From: Shewanella donghaensis
Lineage (GTDB): Bacteria; Pseudomonadota; Gammaproteobacteria; Enterobacterales; Shewanellaceae
NCBI RefSeq assembly: GCF_007567505.1
Contig: NZ_CP041783.1
Coordinates: forward strand, 3,162,001 to 3,226,000
Length of the DNA: 64,000 nt
Direction: 5' to 3'
The notes under the pieces are model-generated. The model saw only the letters and a list, made by a program, of their open reading frames with translations. It was not told where the DNA came from and did no database searches. The translations under genes and the position numbers were made by a program. Positions 37,853 through 50,422 of the stretch are shown here, one piece after another. Each line of letters starts with the position of its first letter. Position 1 is the first letter of the stretch.

Positions 37853-40800
37853 TTATTTTATCTTTTCAAAGAAGAATGGTTTTCGCTTAATTTCTTCGCT
37901 ATTAAGTTGGTTCATGGTTTCTGAATTAAACAACTTACCATTGACCATGGTATAAGTAATTTTATCAGTTACTCGAATATCAGTTAATGGGTCACCATCG
38001 ATAACAATAATATCAGCTAATTTGCCGGCTTTAATTGATCCTAGTTGATGGTCCATGCCAAAAGTTGTCGCTGGATTTATGGTTGCTGTTTTAAGCACAT
38101 CCATATTACTCATGCCACCTTGGGCAAACATCCACATTTCCCAATGTGCTGCTAAACCTTCACGTTGACCATGAGCTCCAATATTGGGTTTGATGCCAAT
38201 ATCATTTAGCTCATTGGCAACCCGTGCCACATTGAAGTGATTGTAATGTTCATCCGGTGCAGTCGTTCTTCTCATTGAGCGCGCATTGAGAATATCTGAA
38301 GGGACGTACATAGATAGACGAGGATGTGCCCATACGTCAGTTTTATCGTACCAATAATGCTCACCCGAGATACCGCCATAAGCGACAACCAGTGTTGGAG
38401 TATAACCAACTTTGGTCTGGCTCCAGAATTGTTTGATATCACTATAGATAGACCCAGCAGGTAAAGAATGTTCGATGGTTGTATGTCCATCAGCAATCAT
38501 CGACAAGTTATGTTGCAGTAAACTGCCGCCTTCAGGAACCACCATCATTTCCAATTCACGTGCTGCTTGAATCACTTGTTGACGTTGATTACGACGTGGT
38601 TGGTTATAACTTTTAACACTGAAAGCACCTACTTTTTTAAGGCGTTCTAAATGAAACTTTGCATCATCTAGTGAATCAACATGAGAAGTATATCCCGGTG
38701 CATTAGCGCCGTATAAAATAGTTCCGGTTGAGAATATACGCGGACCAACAATATTACCTGCTTTCTGTTGTTCTGATGCTGCAAAAATTTCAGTGGTGTC
38801 ATTTGATGGGTCATGTATTGCGGTAACACCTAATGACAAGCCAGAATATAGCTGCCAGTTTTGCTGAGGTATTATCTCACTATCAGCCTGACTACCATGA
38901 GCATGGGCATCAAATAAGCCAGGCATTAATGTTTTACCTTTAATATCGATAACTTGTGCATCACTTGGGATTTCTAAGCTTGCATCACCAACACTGACAA
39001 TTTTATTATCTTTGACGATGACAACACCATTATCGATAACTTTATCATTTTCCATGGTAATAATTTTACCACCAACAAACGCCACTGTTCCACGTGGAAC
39101 ATCTGCTTTTTTAGTGAAACCAATGGATGTTATTTGTGGTTTAGCTGCTTCATTTGCTTCACCGTAACTAGTGTCTACTTTGGCTTGATAAAGATCAGGA
39201 CCTAAAGTCCAGTACAGTTCTTCATTGTTACTATTCCAGCTAATGCTCTCACCGGCATGAGTACTTAGTTGAGTTACCGGTAAGTTTTTAGCTTTTGGGC
39301 TGATTTTAATTGTTTCACCGTGTTTAGCAAAAGGGGTGACATAAACTCTAAATCTTTCTGCAAAAGCCAGTTGTTCGCCATCAGGTGAGACTCTAAACTC
39401 TGTCGCATGTTCGCTGGTATAATGAGTACGCTTTTCAAAACCGTCCAAGCTTATTGATGATAACTCTGGAGTTTCACCGTGATCCATAAAGAATACCCGC
39501 GATGAGTCCGCACCAAACTGGGGTTGATAACCAGAAGCAGAAACCTTGGCGTTACTCTTACTCTTCAAATCAACTTTGTATAAGCCTGGTTCTTGTGACC
39601 AAGTTCTTGGGGTGACATAACCGCCTTTTGCTTTACGGTAGACGACTGTTTTACCATTAGGAGAGAAGGTCGGCTCGACATACTTACCGGGTTCAGTAGT
39701 TAATGTTTTACTGCGTCCACCTTTGCCGCTGACGATACTTACAGTACCTTGGTCTTGATCATTCCAAGTAGTAAAGACGATATTTTTACCATCCCGAGAC
39801 CATTGTGGGAATAGCTCATTAATATCATCATCAAGACGAGTTAGTCGTTTTTGTTTGCCATCTTCAATATCTCGAACCCAAAGTTTACCTAAGGCTTCAA
39901 AAACAACTTTTTCACCATTTGGTGAAACCTGAGCCATACGTAGCATTTTTACATCAAAAATATCTTTATCTAGATTTTGTGTAAATCTAACTGAAGGCTG
40001 AACATCCAATTCAGTTTTAACGCTGAAAGGAATATTCTCAACTGACTTGTCTTCAAGGGTTAATTTATTAATTTTACCTTTGGCCCAAAAAACGATTTCT
40101 TCATTATCTTGTGTCCAAGACATGGTTGGATATACACCATGAATAGCCCAGGTTTCTTGCATATCACGATCTAAATCGCCGTAGAGTTTCGTTTGTGAAC
40201 CAGACTTTAAATCCAGTAAGTACAATGAAGATTGGAAACCATCACGCTTAATATAGGCTAACTTAGTGCCATCAGGGCTAGGCGTAGGACGAATTGCACC
40301 ACCCGTACCTTCAATTAATACTTCAATATCACCAGTTTGTGTATCGTAGCGTTTAATTTTATAAATACCTTTTACTGAATCTTTTGAGTAATGAAATGTC
40401 TTACCCGGTGTCGAATCTTGACTGAAATAGATGTAGCGTCCATCGGGTGAATAAGCTGGTTCACCTAGATCTTTTTGTTCATTAGGTCGCTCTGTTAATT
40501 TTACGCCATCACCACCTGCAACGTGATACATCCAAACTTCACCAGCGCCTAAACTACGGCTACCAGTAAAATGCTTACGAGCCACCAGGTATTGCGAATC
40601 AGGGCTCCAAGCTGGGCTATTGAGCAAACGGAAGGTTTCGCTAGTGACTGGATGAGGGTTAGAACCATCAGCATCCATCACCCAAATATTATCACCACCA
40701 TCTTCATCTGATGTGAAGGCGATATACTTTCCATCAGGGCTATAGACCGGCTGCATTTGCCAAGCGATACCTGACGCGAGTTTTTTGGCATCACCACCTT

Positions 40801-41053
40801 TCATTGGTATTTGGTATATATCACCAAGTAAATCGAAAATAATATGTTCGCCATTTGGTGAAACACTAACGTTCATCCATGTGCCTTCAGTGACATCAAT
40901 AGAGAGTTTTTCTAGTGGCGCATTCGCAGGCGCGTTAACTTGCCATTTTTCAGTTTCTTTAGACGCATCATCAGATGCATTAGCTGCAAGTGAAACACTT
41001 GCTAGGCTAAGTGCTATAGCGGTGTAGAGAGGTTTTATTTTTGAAGTAAACAT
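37853..41053 (-). CDS. Large secreted amidohydrolase with TolB/WD40-type N-terminal propeller
   Basis: A 1066-residue exported protein with a signal peptide (residues 1-26, cleavage near SLAANA). About residues 45-640 form repeats of the PD40/TolB propeller type, seen as recurring SPDGKYIAF, SPDGRYIYF and SPNGKTVVYR units. About residues 655-1050 form a metal-dependent amidohydrolase: PRGTVAFVGGKIITMEN, the metal-binding FDAHAHGS near 718, EHSLPAG near 860, and NPATTFGMDHQLGSIKAGKLADIIVIDGDP near 1010. The propeller-hydrolase fusion suggests cleavage of peptides or peptide-like compounds in the periplasm; the substrate is unknown. A parS site lies in its coding sequence. Confidence 0.9.
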   Translation of the reverse strand: MFTSKIKPLYTAIALSLASVSLAANASDDASKETEKWQVNAPANAPLEKLSIDVTEGTWMNVSVSPNGEHIIFDLLGDIYQIPMKGGDAKKLASGIAWQMQPVYSPDGKYIAFTSDEDGGDNIWVMDADGSNPHPVTSETFRLLNSPAWSPDSQYLVARKHFTGSRSLGAGEVWMYHVAGGDGVKLTERPNEQKDLGEPAYSPDGRYIYFSQDSTPGKTFHYSKDSVKGIYKIKRYDTQTGDIEVLIEGTGGAIRPTPSPDGTKLAYIKRDGFQSSLYLLDLKSGSQTKLYGDLDRDMQETWAIHGVYPTMSWTQDNEEIVFWAKGKINKLTLEDKSVENIPFSVKTELDVQPSVRFTQNLDKDIFDVKMLRMAQVSPNGEKVVFEALGKLWVRDIEDGKQKRLTRLDDDINELFPQWSRDGKNIVFTTWNDQDQGTVSIVSGKGGRSKTLTTEPGKYVEPTFSPNGKTVVYRKAKGGYVTPRTWSQEPGLYKVDLKSKSNAKVSASGYQPQFGADSSRVFFMDHGETPELSSISLDGFEKRTHYTSEHATEFRVSPDGEQLAFAERFRVYVTPFAKHGETIKISPKAKNLPVTQLSTHAGESISWNSNNEELYWTLGPDLYQAKVDTSYGEANEAAKPQITSIGFTKKADVPRGTVAFVGGKIITMENDKVIDNGVVIVKDNKIVSVGDASLEIPSDAQVIDIKGKTLMPGLFDAHAHGSQADSEIIPQQNWQLYSGLSLGVTAIHDPSNDTTEIFAASEQQKAGNIVGPRIFSTGTILYGANAPGYTSHVDSLDDAKFHLERLKKVGAFSVKSYNQPRRNQRQQVIQAARELEMMVVPEGGSLLQHNLSMIADGHTTIEHSLPAGSIYSDIKQFWSQTKVGYTPTLVVAYGGISGEHYWYDKTDVWAHPRLSMYVPSDILNARSMRRTTAPDEHYNHFNVARVANELNDIGIKPNIGAHGQREGLAAHWEMWMFAQGGMSNMDVLKTATINPATTFGMDHQLGSIKAGKLADIIVIDGDPLTDIRVTDKITYTMVNGKLFNSETMNQLNSEEIKRKPFFFEKIK
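39086..39101. other. parS: parS centromere site 2 (inside a coding sequence)
   Basis: TGTTCCACGTGGAACA, identical to site 1, lies within the amidohydrolase gene. On the minus strand it encodes a short V/P/R/G/T segment at the start of the hydrolase domain (PRGTVAF). Identity over 16 bp with an intergenic site 1.3 kb away argues against chance. Confidence 0.85.
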
Positions 41054-41332
41054 GCACAGTCCATTTTGTCATTATCGTTATTGGTCGCGTTACACTTTTT
41101 ATTAATCAGTGTTATTTACGAGTTATAAAACTGATAATATTTATCGCATACTTTAGCCAATAACGAAATAGATATTCTGTTTCAAATGATGACAATGAGG
41201 AATGATAATGTATGAATGTGCCTATGTAGAAAGAGAGGTTTACTGACTTCGGAGTAATGTGTACGAAAGCGAGATTAATAGTGACTCACATATTAATAAT
41301 AAAGGTAAGCCACATTTAATTTTTGAAAATAA
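41054..41332. other. Gene-free gap between the amidohydrolase and the MOSC gene
   Basis: This 279-bp AT-rich stretch must hold the amidohydrolase promoter on the minus strand. Two very short plus-strand frames (12 and 20 codons, at 41208-41246 and 41257-41319) each have a GGAG-like ribosome site, but I do not recognise them. No clear terminator for the MOSC gene was seen. Confidence 0.4.
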
Positions 41333-41779
41333 CTATTTATTTGAAATAGTGACCAGATCCTCTATTTGGATAAGGCCTTCACTGAGTACTTTGCAAGTGA
41401 CGCCGCCGCGCCAATCAGGGGTTAATGCCTGTTCAAGACCTGGATGTGATATTTCCATTTTCTTGCAAGGGTCTGTTTCACCGGTAATGAGTAAGCTGAC
41501 ATCATTACCGATTGTAATTACTTTACCTACATCTGCAGCACTAAATTGATAATCATCAATTAAGATATTCGCTCTTCGAGTTAACCAGTCTAAGTCAGCG
41601 CTGATTTCATTACAGGCTAATTTCCATTGTAGCTCAGTCATTACTGTTACTTGGCGTTTACCTGGACGACCAAAAATATCGTTTTCAACACCTTTTAATA
41701 ACGTTACGTTGGCACAGAATACTGGCTTCATTAGCCCTTTTTTAGCGGTCTTATAGGCAATTGCACGTAACGAAATCAT
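41333..41779 (-). CDS. MOSC-domain protein
   Basis: A 148-residue single-domain protein of the MOSC type (molybdenum cofactor sulfurase C-terminal), a family that carries sulfur on a conserved Cys. The FGRPGKRQVTVMTELQW and RRANILIDDYQFSAADVGKVITIG segments match the fold. Cys105 in TGETDPCKKMEISHPGLEQAL is the likely sulfur-binding residue. It lies 2 bp downstream of a TusA-type sulfur carrier, which supports a sulfur-transfer role. Substrate unknown. Confidence 0.85.
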   Translation of the reverse strand: MISLRAIAYKTAKKGLMKPVFCANVTLLKGVENDIFGRPGKRQVTVMTELQWKLACNEISADLDWLTRRANILIDDYQFSAADVGKVITIGNDVSLLITGETDPCKKMEISHPGLEQALTPDWRGGVTCKVLSEGLIQIEDLVTISNK

Positions 41780-41781
41780 GA

Positions 41782-42027
41782 TTACAGTCCTTTTTTAATC
41801 AAATATTGATAGGGTGTTTTGGTGGTATCACTGGCAATAAGAGTATGATCCATAAATTCACAAAAGCTTGGGATATCACGGGTTGTTGCCGGGTCATCAG
41901 CAGTAATTAATAGGCTTTCACCTTCTGCCATTTTACGCACGGTTTTACGGATCATCATTACTGGTTCTGGACAGCGTAAACCAAGCGCATCTAAGTGGTG
42001 GTCTGCGGCAGTAAAATCTTTAGTCAT
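41782..42027 (-). CDS. tusA: TusA-family sulfur carrier protein
   Basis: An 81-residue SirA/TusA-type protein. It accepts persulfide sulfur from a cysteine desulfurase and passes it on for tRNA thiolation and cofactor synthesis. The active CPxP motif is at residues 19-22 ([14 protein letters not shown]), followed by [20 protein letters not shown]. It is co-directional with the MOSC gene immediately downstream. The symbol is by family; orthology to E. coli TusA is likely but not proven. Confidence 0.9.
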   Translation of the reverse strand: MTKDFTAADHHLDALGLRCPEPVMMIRKTVRKMAEGESLLITADDPATTRDIPSFCEFMDHTLIASDTTKTPYQYLIKKGL

Positions 42028-42138
42028 ATCAATTCTTCTTACTCAACAATTTCGCTAATTTTACTCTGGTTAATCTTTGATGCAATACTGATGTAGGCTT
42101 TATTAGTAAAGCGTGATGTATTCGCTATTGATATTAGA

Positions 42139-42154
42139 TGTTCCACGTGAAACA
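42139..42154. other. parS: parS centromere site 3 (fadA/tusA gap)
   Basis: TGTTCCACGTGAAACA combines one half of the Pseudomonas-type site with one half of the canonical TGTTTCACGTGAAACA, so it is a palindrome with one mismatched pair. It lies about 26 kb from oriC, in a gap between genes. Confidence 0.82.
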
Positions 42155-42173
42155 TTCCTTTAAAGCAGGGATA

Positions 42174-42203
42174 AAAAAACCGAGCTAGATAGCTCGGTTT
42201 TTA
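42174..42203. terminator. Terminator downstream of fadA
   Basis: AAAAACCGAGCT and AGCTCGGTTTTT form a perfect stem with a 4-base AGAT loop, 39 bp past the fadA stop. A/T tails occur on both sides. It ends the fadBA transcript. Confidence 0.9.
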
Positions 42204-42242
42204 TTTAGATTCTACTAATGTAGCTGTGATAGTAAATTAGAT

Positions 42243-43424
<1,182 letters not shown>

Positions 43425-43434
43425 TTACTGCTAA

Positions 43435-45585
43435 TTAGGCTGGGTAGTAAGTACCGTTATTGGCTGCAAGCTCACGCATTGCATCAGTCACTTGATATAA
43501 ACCACCTAAGTGAGCAAACTTGTCAGCAAGTGCAACAAAGTTAGCAACACCCATTGTATCTAGATAACGGAATACGCCGCCTCTAAATGGTGGGAAACCA
43601 ATACCGTAAACCAGACCCATATCGCCTTCAGCAGGAGAAGCAATAATGCCTTCTTCTAAACAACGAACCGTTTCAATAATCATCGGGATCATACAACGAG
43701 CGATAACTTCATCAGCTTCGAATTCTTTTAGCTCACCAAATTCTTTACCTAACAATTCATAGCTTGTTGGATCTAAATCTTTCTTTGGCTTACCGCGACG
43801 GTCAACAGAGTAAGAGTAGAAACCTTTGGTATTCTTTTGACCAAAGCGTTCGCTTTCAAACATGATGTCGATAGCATCTTTGCCATTCTTACCCATGCGG
43901 TCTGGGAAACCTTCAGCCATAACAGCTTGTGCGTGATGGCCTGTATCTAGACCAACAACGTCAAGTAAGTATGCTGGGCCCATTGGCCAACCGAATTGTT
44001 TTTCCATTACCTTATCGACTTTGGCAAAATCAGCACCGTCAGCAAGTAAACCACTGAAACCTGCAAAGTAAGGGAACAATACGCGGTTAACAAAGAAGCC
44101 TGGACAATCATTAACAACGATTGGGGTTTTGCCCATTTTGCTGGCATATGCCACAACAGAAGCAATGGTTTCTTCTGAACTGTTTTCGCCACGAATGACT
44201 TCAACTAATGGCATTTTATGTACAGGGTTAAAGAAGTGCATGCCACAGAAACGTTCAGGTTTCTTCATGCTCTTCGCTAATAAGTTGATTGAGATTGTCG
44301 ATGTGTTTGATGCGATGATGGCATCATCTGCAACATAATTCTCAACTTCAGCTAAAACTGATGCTTTAACTTTAGGGTGCTCAACTACAGCTTCAACGAT
44401 AACGTCAGCATCTTTAATTGGTGCATAATCTAACGCTGGAGTGATGTTGTTTAAAACTGCAGCCATTTTAGCTGGAGTAGAGCGTCCACGCTTAACTTGC
44501 GCGGTCAATAATTTAGCGGCTTCGCCAAGACCTAAATCTAATGCAGGTTGAGCAATGTCTTTCATGACAATCGGTGTACCTTTACTTGCACTTTGGTAAG
44601 CGATACCGCCGCCCATGATGCCAGCGCCGAGTACAGCTGCTGTTTCCACTTTCCTAGCCAATTTACCGGCTTTCTTAGCTTTTCCTTTAACAAACTGGTC
44701 GTTTAAGAAAATGCCAATTAATGCCGTGGCAACTTCAGTTTTAGCTAGTTTGATGAAAGCTTTGTTTTCAACTTTAAGTGCTTCAGTTCGACCAAGTGTC
44801 GCAGCTTGTTCGATCACGCTAACAGCCATCATCGGTGCAGGGTAATGTTTACCTGCTACTTTATAGACCATGCCTTTCGCTGTTGCGAATGACATCATAG
44901 CTTCAAGCTTTGGCAATGTAAGCGGATTAAGCTTGCGTGCACGACGAGCTTGCCAATCTAACTTTTCTGCAATGGCATCTTTTAGCATTTGCAGTGCAGC
45001 AGCTTCTAAGTTTTCTGGAGCAACAACCGCATCAATAGCGCCGACTTTTAAAGCTGCTTCAGGGCGTTGATCTTTACCTGTGGTAATCCACTCAAGTGCG
45101 TTATCTGCACCAATAATACGAGGTAAACGAACAGTACCGCCAAAACCTGGAATTAAACCAAGCTTTGTTTCTGGTAAGCCGATACGTGCATTGGTGTCTG
45201 CTATACGTAAATCAGTAGCAAGGATTGCTTCACAACCGCCACCCAATGCAAACCCGTTTACTGCTGATGCAGTAGGGAATGGTAGGTCTTCAAGTTTATC
45301 AAATACTGCGCTGGCTTCTTCGACCCAAGATAATAAGGTGGCATCATCTTTTTCAAACAAACCTAAAAATTCTGTAATATCAGCGCCAACAATAAAGGTA
45401 CTTTTACCTGAGGTAACAAGTAGGCCTTGGATATTGGTGTTTTGTTTAATGCTTTCTAGTGCAGCATCTAATGAAGAAAGAGTTTCTTTATCGAATTTGT
45501 TTACCGAGCCTGGTGCGTTAAAGCACAGCTTGGCAATATTATCCTCTAATAACTCAACTTGAATCGTAGGACTTTGGTAGATCAT
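43435..45585 (-). CDS. fadB: Fatty-acid oxidation complex subunit alpha
   Basis: A multifunctional enzyme with enoyl-CoA hydratase/isomerase activity in the N-terminal third ([17 protein letters not shown] near residue 112, [21 protein letters not shown] near 136). A 3-hydroxyacyl-CoA dehydrogenase part follows ([18 protein letters not shown] near 317, [18 protein letters not shown] near 440). The 716 residues are standard. Its promoter region carries a palindrome suited to a fatty-acid-responsive repressor (45728-45745). Confidence 0.98.
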   Translation of the reverse strand: MIYQSPTIQVELLEDNIAKLCFNAPGSVNKFDKETLSSLDAALESIKQNTNIQGLLVTSGKSTFIVGADITEFLGLFEKDDATLLSWVEEASAVFDKLEDLPFPTASAVNGFALGGGCEAILATDLRIADTNARIGLPETKLGLIPGFGGTVRLPRIIGADNALEWITTGKDQRPEAALKVGAIDAVVAPENLEAAALQMLKDAIAEKLDWQARRARKLNPLTLPKLEAMMSFATAKGMVYKVAGKHYPAPMMAVSVIEQAATLGRTEALKVENKAFIKLAKTEVATALIGIFLNDQFVKGKAKKAGKLARKVETAAVLGAGIMGGGIAYQSASKGTPIVMKDIAQPALDLGLGEAAKLLTAQVKRGRSTPAKMAAVLNNITPALDYAPIKDADVIVEAVVEHPKVKASVLAEVENYVADDAIIASNTSTISINLLAKSMKKPERFCGMHFFNPVHKMPLVEVIRGENSSEETIASVVAYASKMGKTPIVVNDCPGFFVNRVLFPYFAGFSGLLADGADFAKVDKVMEKQFGWPMGPAYLLDVVGLDTGHHAQAVMAEGFPDRMGKNGKDAIDIMFESERFGQKNTKGFYSYSVDRRGKPKKDLDPTSYELLGKEFGELKEFEADEVIARCMIPMIIETVRCLEEGIIASPAEGDMGLVYGIGFPPFRGGVFRYLDTMGVANFVALADKFAHLGGLYQVTDAMRELAANNGTYYPA

Positions 45586-45727
45586 TGCTTGCTTCCTTTT
45601 TGCTAAAAGCGACTTCTACATCACAATTACTGTGTTGTTATCTAGCTCTGTTTCACAGCAGCGACGGCCATCATTTGACCAGTTACCAAACAGTGTGCGA
45701 CGAAATGAAATAAATTACAACACCCAA

Positions 45728-45745
45728 TTTAAACGTCCGTTTAAA
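45728..45745. promoter_or_regulatory. Candidate PsrA-type operator upstream of fadBA
   Basis: TTTAAACGTCCGTTTAAA has perfect 7-bp arms (TTTAAAC/GTTTAAA) around GTCC, in the 245-bp fadB/pepQ divergent region. Fatty-acid-responsive PsrA sites in gammaproteobacteria have AAAC-N4-GTTT cores, and PsrA controls fad genes in Shewanella. The assignment is by motif and context. Confidence 0.6.
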
Positions 45746-45821
45746 TATTTAGCTGGTAGAGTCAATTTTGCCCTTTGTGATACACTTCACAGGTTCTTTC
45801 ATAACAAAAAAATCATCATAG

Positions 45822-47760
<1,939 letters not shown>

Positions 47761-47913
47761 TGCGTTAACAAAGTGTGCCAAAATACAAACTCATAACTAT
47801 TTAAAGCTCATTTGTTAATAACGCATTTTTGATGATGTTGTTACTGGATGAGATCTATAGCATTCGTGCCATTTAACGTCAGTGCAATCTAAAACCTATG
47901 CGAAATATAAACA

Positions 47914-49371
47914 GTGCAATATAAAACAATAATTAGAATCACTGGCCTACTGATGGGATTATTTTCGATCACTATGTTGCCACCTGCATTAGTTGCCATT
48001 TTTTATAAAGATGGTGGTGGTACGGCATTTATTCAGGCGTTTTGTGTCAGCTTATTTTTAGGCTTTTTGCTTTGGTATCCTAACCGTCATCAAAAAGGCG
48101 AGTTGCGTACCCGCGAAGGTTTCCTCATTGTTGTCATGTTTTGGACTGTACTGGGCTCTATTGGTGCGCTGCCATTCATTTTTTCAACCGCACCCGACTT
48201 AAGTTGGACTGATAGTTTCTTCGAATCCTTTTCAGCATTAACCACCACCGGGGCAACAGTGATTGTTGGCCTAGATGATTTACCCAAAGCAATATTGTTT
48301 TATCGCCATCTACTCCAGTGGATGGGCGGAATGGGGATCATTGTTCTAGCGGTAGCCATTTTACCCTTGCTAGGTATTGGTGGGATGCAACTTTATAAGG
48401 CTGAAATCCCTGGGCCAGTTAAAGACAGTAAGATGAAACCCCGAATAGCCGAAACGGCTAAGGCGCTTTGGTATATTTATCTATTGTTGACTGTGGCCTG
48501 TGCAACTGCATTTTATGCCGCAGGGATGAATGCCTTTGACGCCATTTGTCATTCTTTCTCGACTATTGCCATTGGCGGCTTCTCTACTCATGATGCCAGT
48601 ATTGGTTATTTTGATAGCCCGTTAATCAATGTTATTTGTGCGGTATTCTTACTTATAGCCGCGGTTAATTTTAGTCTCCATTTCGCGGCGTTTAGTTGGC
48701 GTGGTATTAACTTTAAAGTCTATTTTCGTGATGCTGAATTTAAAGCCTTAATTGGTATTCAGGTGGCATTAACGGCTATTTGTTTCGCTACTTTATATAA
48801 TGCCGGCTTGTATGACTCGCCTGAGCAAACCTTGGACTATGCCTTTTTCCAAGTGGTATCGATTTCAACAACAGCAGGTTTTGGTACTGAAAGCTTCCAT
48901 TCATGGCCGTTGTTTTTACCTATATTACTGATTTTTTCAAGTTTCATTGGTGGCTGCGCAGGTTCTACGGGTGGCGGCATGAAAGTGATTCGTTTTGTGT
49001 TATTACTGCTGCAGGGCTCACGTGAAATGAAACGATTGATCCATCCTAAGGCCATGTATTCTATTCGAATAGGTAAGTCTGCTTTACCTGACCGTGTCAT
49101 TGATGCTGTGTGGGGGTTTTTCTCGGCTTATGCACTAGTGTTTGTGGTTTGTATGGTGTTATTAATGGCGATGGAAATGGATGCGATAACGGCCTTTAGT
49201 GCCACTGCGGCAAGCATTAATAACCTTGGTCCAGGACTGGGTGATGTCGCCAGCAATTATGCTAGCATCACAGACGGTGCTAAATGGGTGTTGGTATTAG
49301 CCATGCTATTTGGTCGCTTAGAAGTGTTTACCTTGTTAGTTCTATTTACGCCAACGTTTTGGAAAAACTAA
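47914..49371 (+). CDS. trkH: Potassium uptake protein TrkH (copy 1)
   Basis: The membrane channel subunit of the Trk potassium system. The 485 residues hold four pore-type repeats: FSALTTTGATVIVG near 105, HSFSTIAIGGFSTHD near 212, VSISTTAGFGTESF near 313, and ASINNLGPGLGD near 430. The Gly residues of the K+ filter are in place. The start is GTG. Position after pepQ-yigZ and before a hemG gene matches the E. coli trkH-hemG order, so this is probably the ancestral copy. Confidence 0.94.
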   Translation: MQYKTIIRITGLLMGLFSITMLPPALVAIFYKDGGGTAFIQAFCVSLFLGFLLWYPNRHQKGELRTREGFLIVVMFWTVLGSIGALPFIFSTAPDLSWTDSFFESFSALTTTGATVIVGLDDLPKAILFYRHLLQWMGGMGIIVLAVAILPLLGIGGMQLYKAEIPGPVKDSKMKPRIAETAKALWYIYLLLTVACATAFYAAGMNAFDAICHSFSTIAIGGFSTHDASIGYFDSPLINVICAVFLLIAAVNFSLHFAAFSWRGINFKVYFRDAEFKALIGIQVALTAICFATLYNAGLYDSPEQTLDYAFFQVVSISTTAGFGTESFHSWPLFLPILLIFSSFIGGCAGSTGGGMKVIRFVLLLLQGSREMKRLIHPKAMYSIRIGKSALPDRVIDAVWGFFSAYALVFVVCMVLLMAMEMDAITAFSATAASINNLGPGLGDVASNYASITDGAKWVLVLAMLFGRLEVFTLLVLFTPTFWKN

Positions 49372-49444
49372 CTCATTCGTTAATTCTAGTGAGCCTTGAG
49401 TTCTCATAGCATGCTGATGAGTGAATAAAATCAAAGGAAGATTA

Positions 49445-49972
49445 ATGCTTAAAAGCATCATGATATATTCAACAGTAGATGGCCAAACTTTGTCTATTTG
49501 CAACAAGCTTAAGCTTGCGCTAGAAGAGTCTGGGGAACTTGTTACTTTGGTTTCTATAGTTGAAGCGAAGTCGCTACCACTCACTGACTTTGATAAAGTA
49601 CTCATTGGTGCCAGCATTCGTTATGGCAAACACCGCCCTGAGTTATATAAATTTATAAAAGAGAATATGACAGTATTATCCTCGATGAAGAGTGCATTTT
49701 TTACTGTTAATGTGGTCGCTCGAAAGCCCCTTAAAAATACCCCAGAAACCAATCCGTATATGCAAAAGTTTTTGCAATTATCTCAATGGCAGCCTAACTT
49801 ATTAGGCGTATTTGCAGGGAAGATTGATTACCCTAAATACCGTACCCTAGATCGGGTCATGATCCGCTTTATTATGTGGATGACTAAAGGCCCGACAGAT
49901 ATCACTGGAACTTATGAATTTACCGACTGGGATAGAGTCGATGAATTTGCCAACGATTTTAGTCAAATATAG
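49445..49972 (+). CDS. hemG: Menaquinone-type protoporphyrinogen oxidase HemG-like flavodoxin (copy 1)
   Basis: A flavodoxin-fold protein of the HemG family, which oxidises protoporphyrinogen IX and passes electrons to respiratory quinone. The FMN loop is YSTVDGQTLSICNKL near residue 7, and the HemG-specific insert contains FTVNVVARKPLKNTPETNPY. The ATG at 49445 gives 175 residues. It sits 73 bp after trkH copy 1, the E. coli arrangement. A second homologue is encoded about 0.5 kb downstream, so which copy does the main job is uncertain. Confidence 0.88.
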   Translation: MLKSIMIYSTVDGQTLSICNKLKLALEESGELVTLVSIVEAKSLPLTDFDKVLIGASIRYGKHRPELYKFIKENMTVLSSMKSAFFTVNVVARKPLKNTPETNPYMQKFLQLSQWQPNLLGVFAGKIDYPKYRTLDRVMIRFIMWMTKGPTDITGTYEFTDWDRVDEFANDFSQI

Positions 49973-50028
49973 TTAACCAATAATAGAGTTAATGAATATA
50001 GACATCGAATAAAGTCAGCTTCAGAATG

Positions 50029-50337
50029 CTAGTCAGCACAATACAAACGATGCAGAATAGAAATTACCTCGGTCACTTCTGCATTTTTTAACGTGTAATA
50101 AACGTTTTGTGAGCTTTTTCGGGTATTTACCAAGTCTTGAGCGCGTATCACAGCAAGGTGCTGAGATAATGCGGATTGACTCAATGGAACCGTTTCATTC
50201 AACTCAGTTACGCTGCGCTCTTTTTCAAGTAGCAAACATAAAATCATTAATCGATATGGATTCGCAATGGCTTTTAGCCACTTTGCAGCCATTTCAGCAT
50301 TACCTAGCATCGATTCTACATCAATATTTTCAGACAT
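50029..50337 (-). CDS. ArsR-family regulator with a two-cysteine (persulfide-sensor-like) arrangement
   Basis: A 102-residue winged-helix repressor. The DNA-reading helix is in LSQSALSQHLAVIRAQDLV near residue 52. It lacks the metal-site ELCVCDL motif of ArsR/SmtB proteins. It has Cys34 in MILCLLLEKE and Cys100 in HRLYCAD, 66 residues apart, as in the SqrR/BigR/YgaV sulfane-sulfur sensors and HlyU. It is divergent from hemG copy 2 and converges on hemG copy 1. Redox or sulfide control of the neighbouring heme genes is inferred. Confidence 0.87.
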   Translation of the reverse strand: MSENIDVESMLGNAEMAAKWLKAIANPYRLMILCLLLEKERSVTELNETVPLSQSALSQHLAVIRAQDLVNTRKSSQNVYYTLKNAEVTEVISILHRLYCAD

Positions 50338-50386
50338 CTATTTACCTATTAAGACTTAAAACTCTATTTCATCATACTGCTGGCTT

Positions 50387-50422
50387 ACTCAGATCTCAAT
50401 TTTATCATTGAATTATATGAGT
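50387..50422. promoter_or_regulatory. Candidate operator in the arsR/hemG2 divergent region
   Basis: TCAAT (50396-50400) and ATTGA (50407-50411) form an inverted pair six bases apart, flanked by ACTCA (50387-50391) and TGAGT (50418-50422). AT-rich inverted repeats of this size suit ArsR-type dimers. The call is weak because the inner and outer pairs are not on exactly the same axis. Confidence 0.35.

Noticed and set aside
41208..41319. Two tiny plus-strand frames (12 and 20 codons) with ribosome-site-like GGAG/GAGG
   Set aside because: They are too short to judge, show no similarity, and point toward the 3' end of a gene on the other strand.
45080..45562. 160-residue open frame antisense to fadB
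   Set aside because: It lies wholly inside fadB, has low-complexity Ser/Ala/Pro composition typical of reverse reading of coding DNA, and matches no family.
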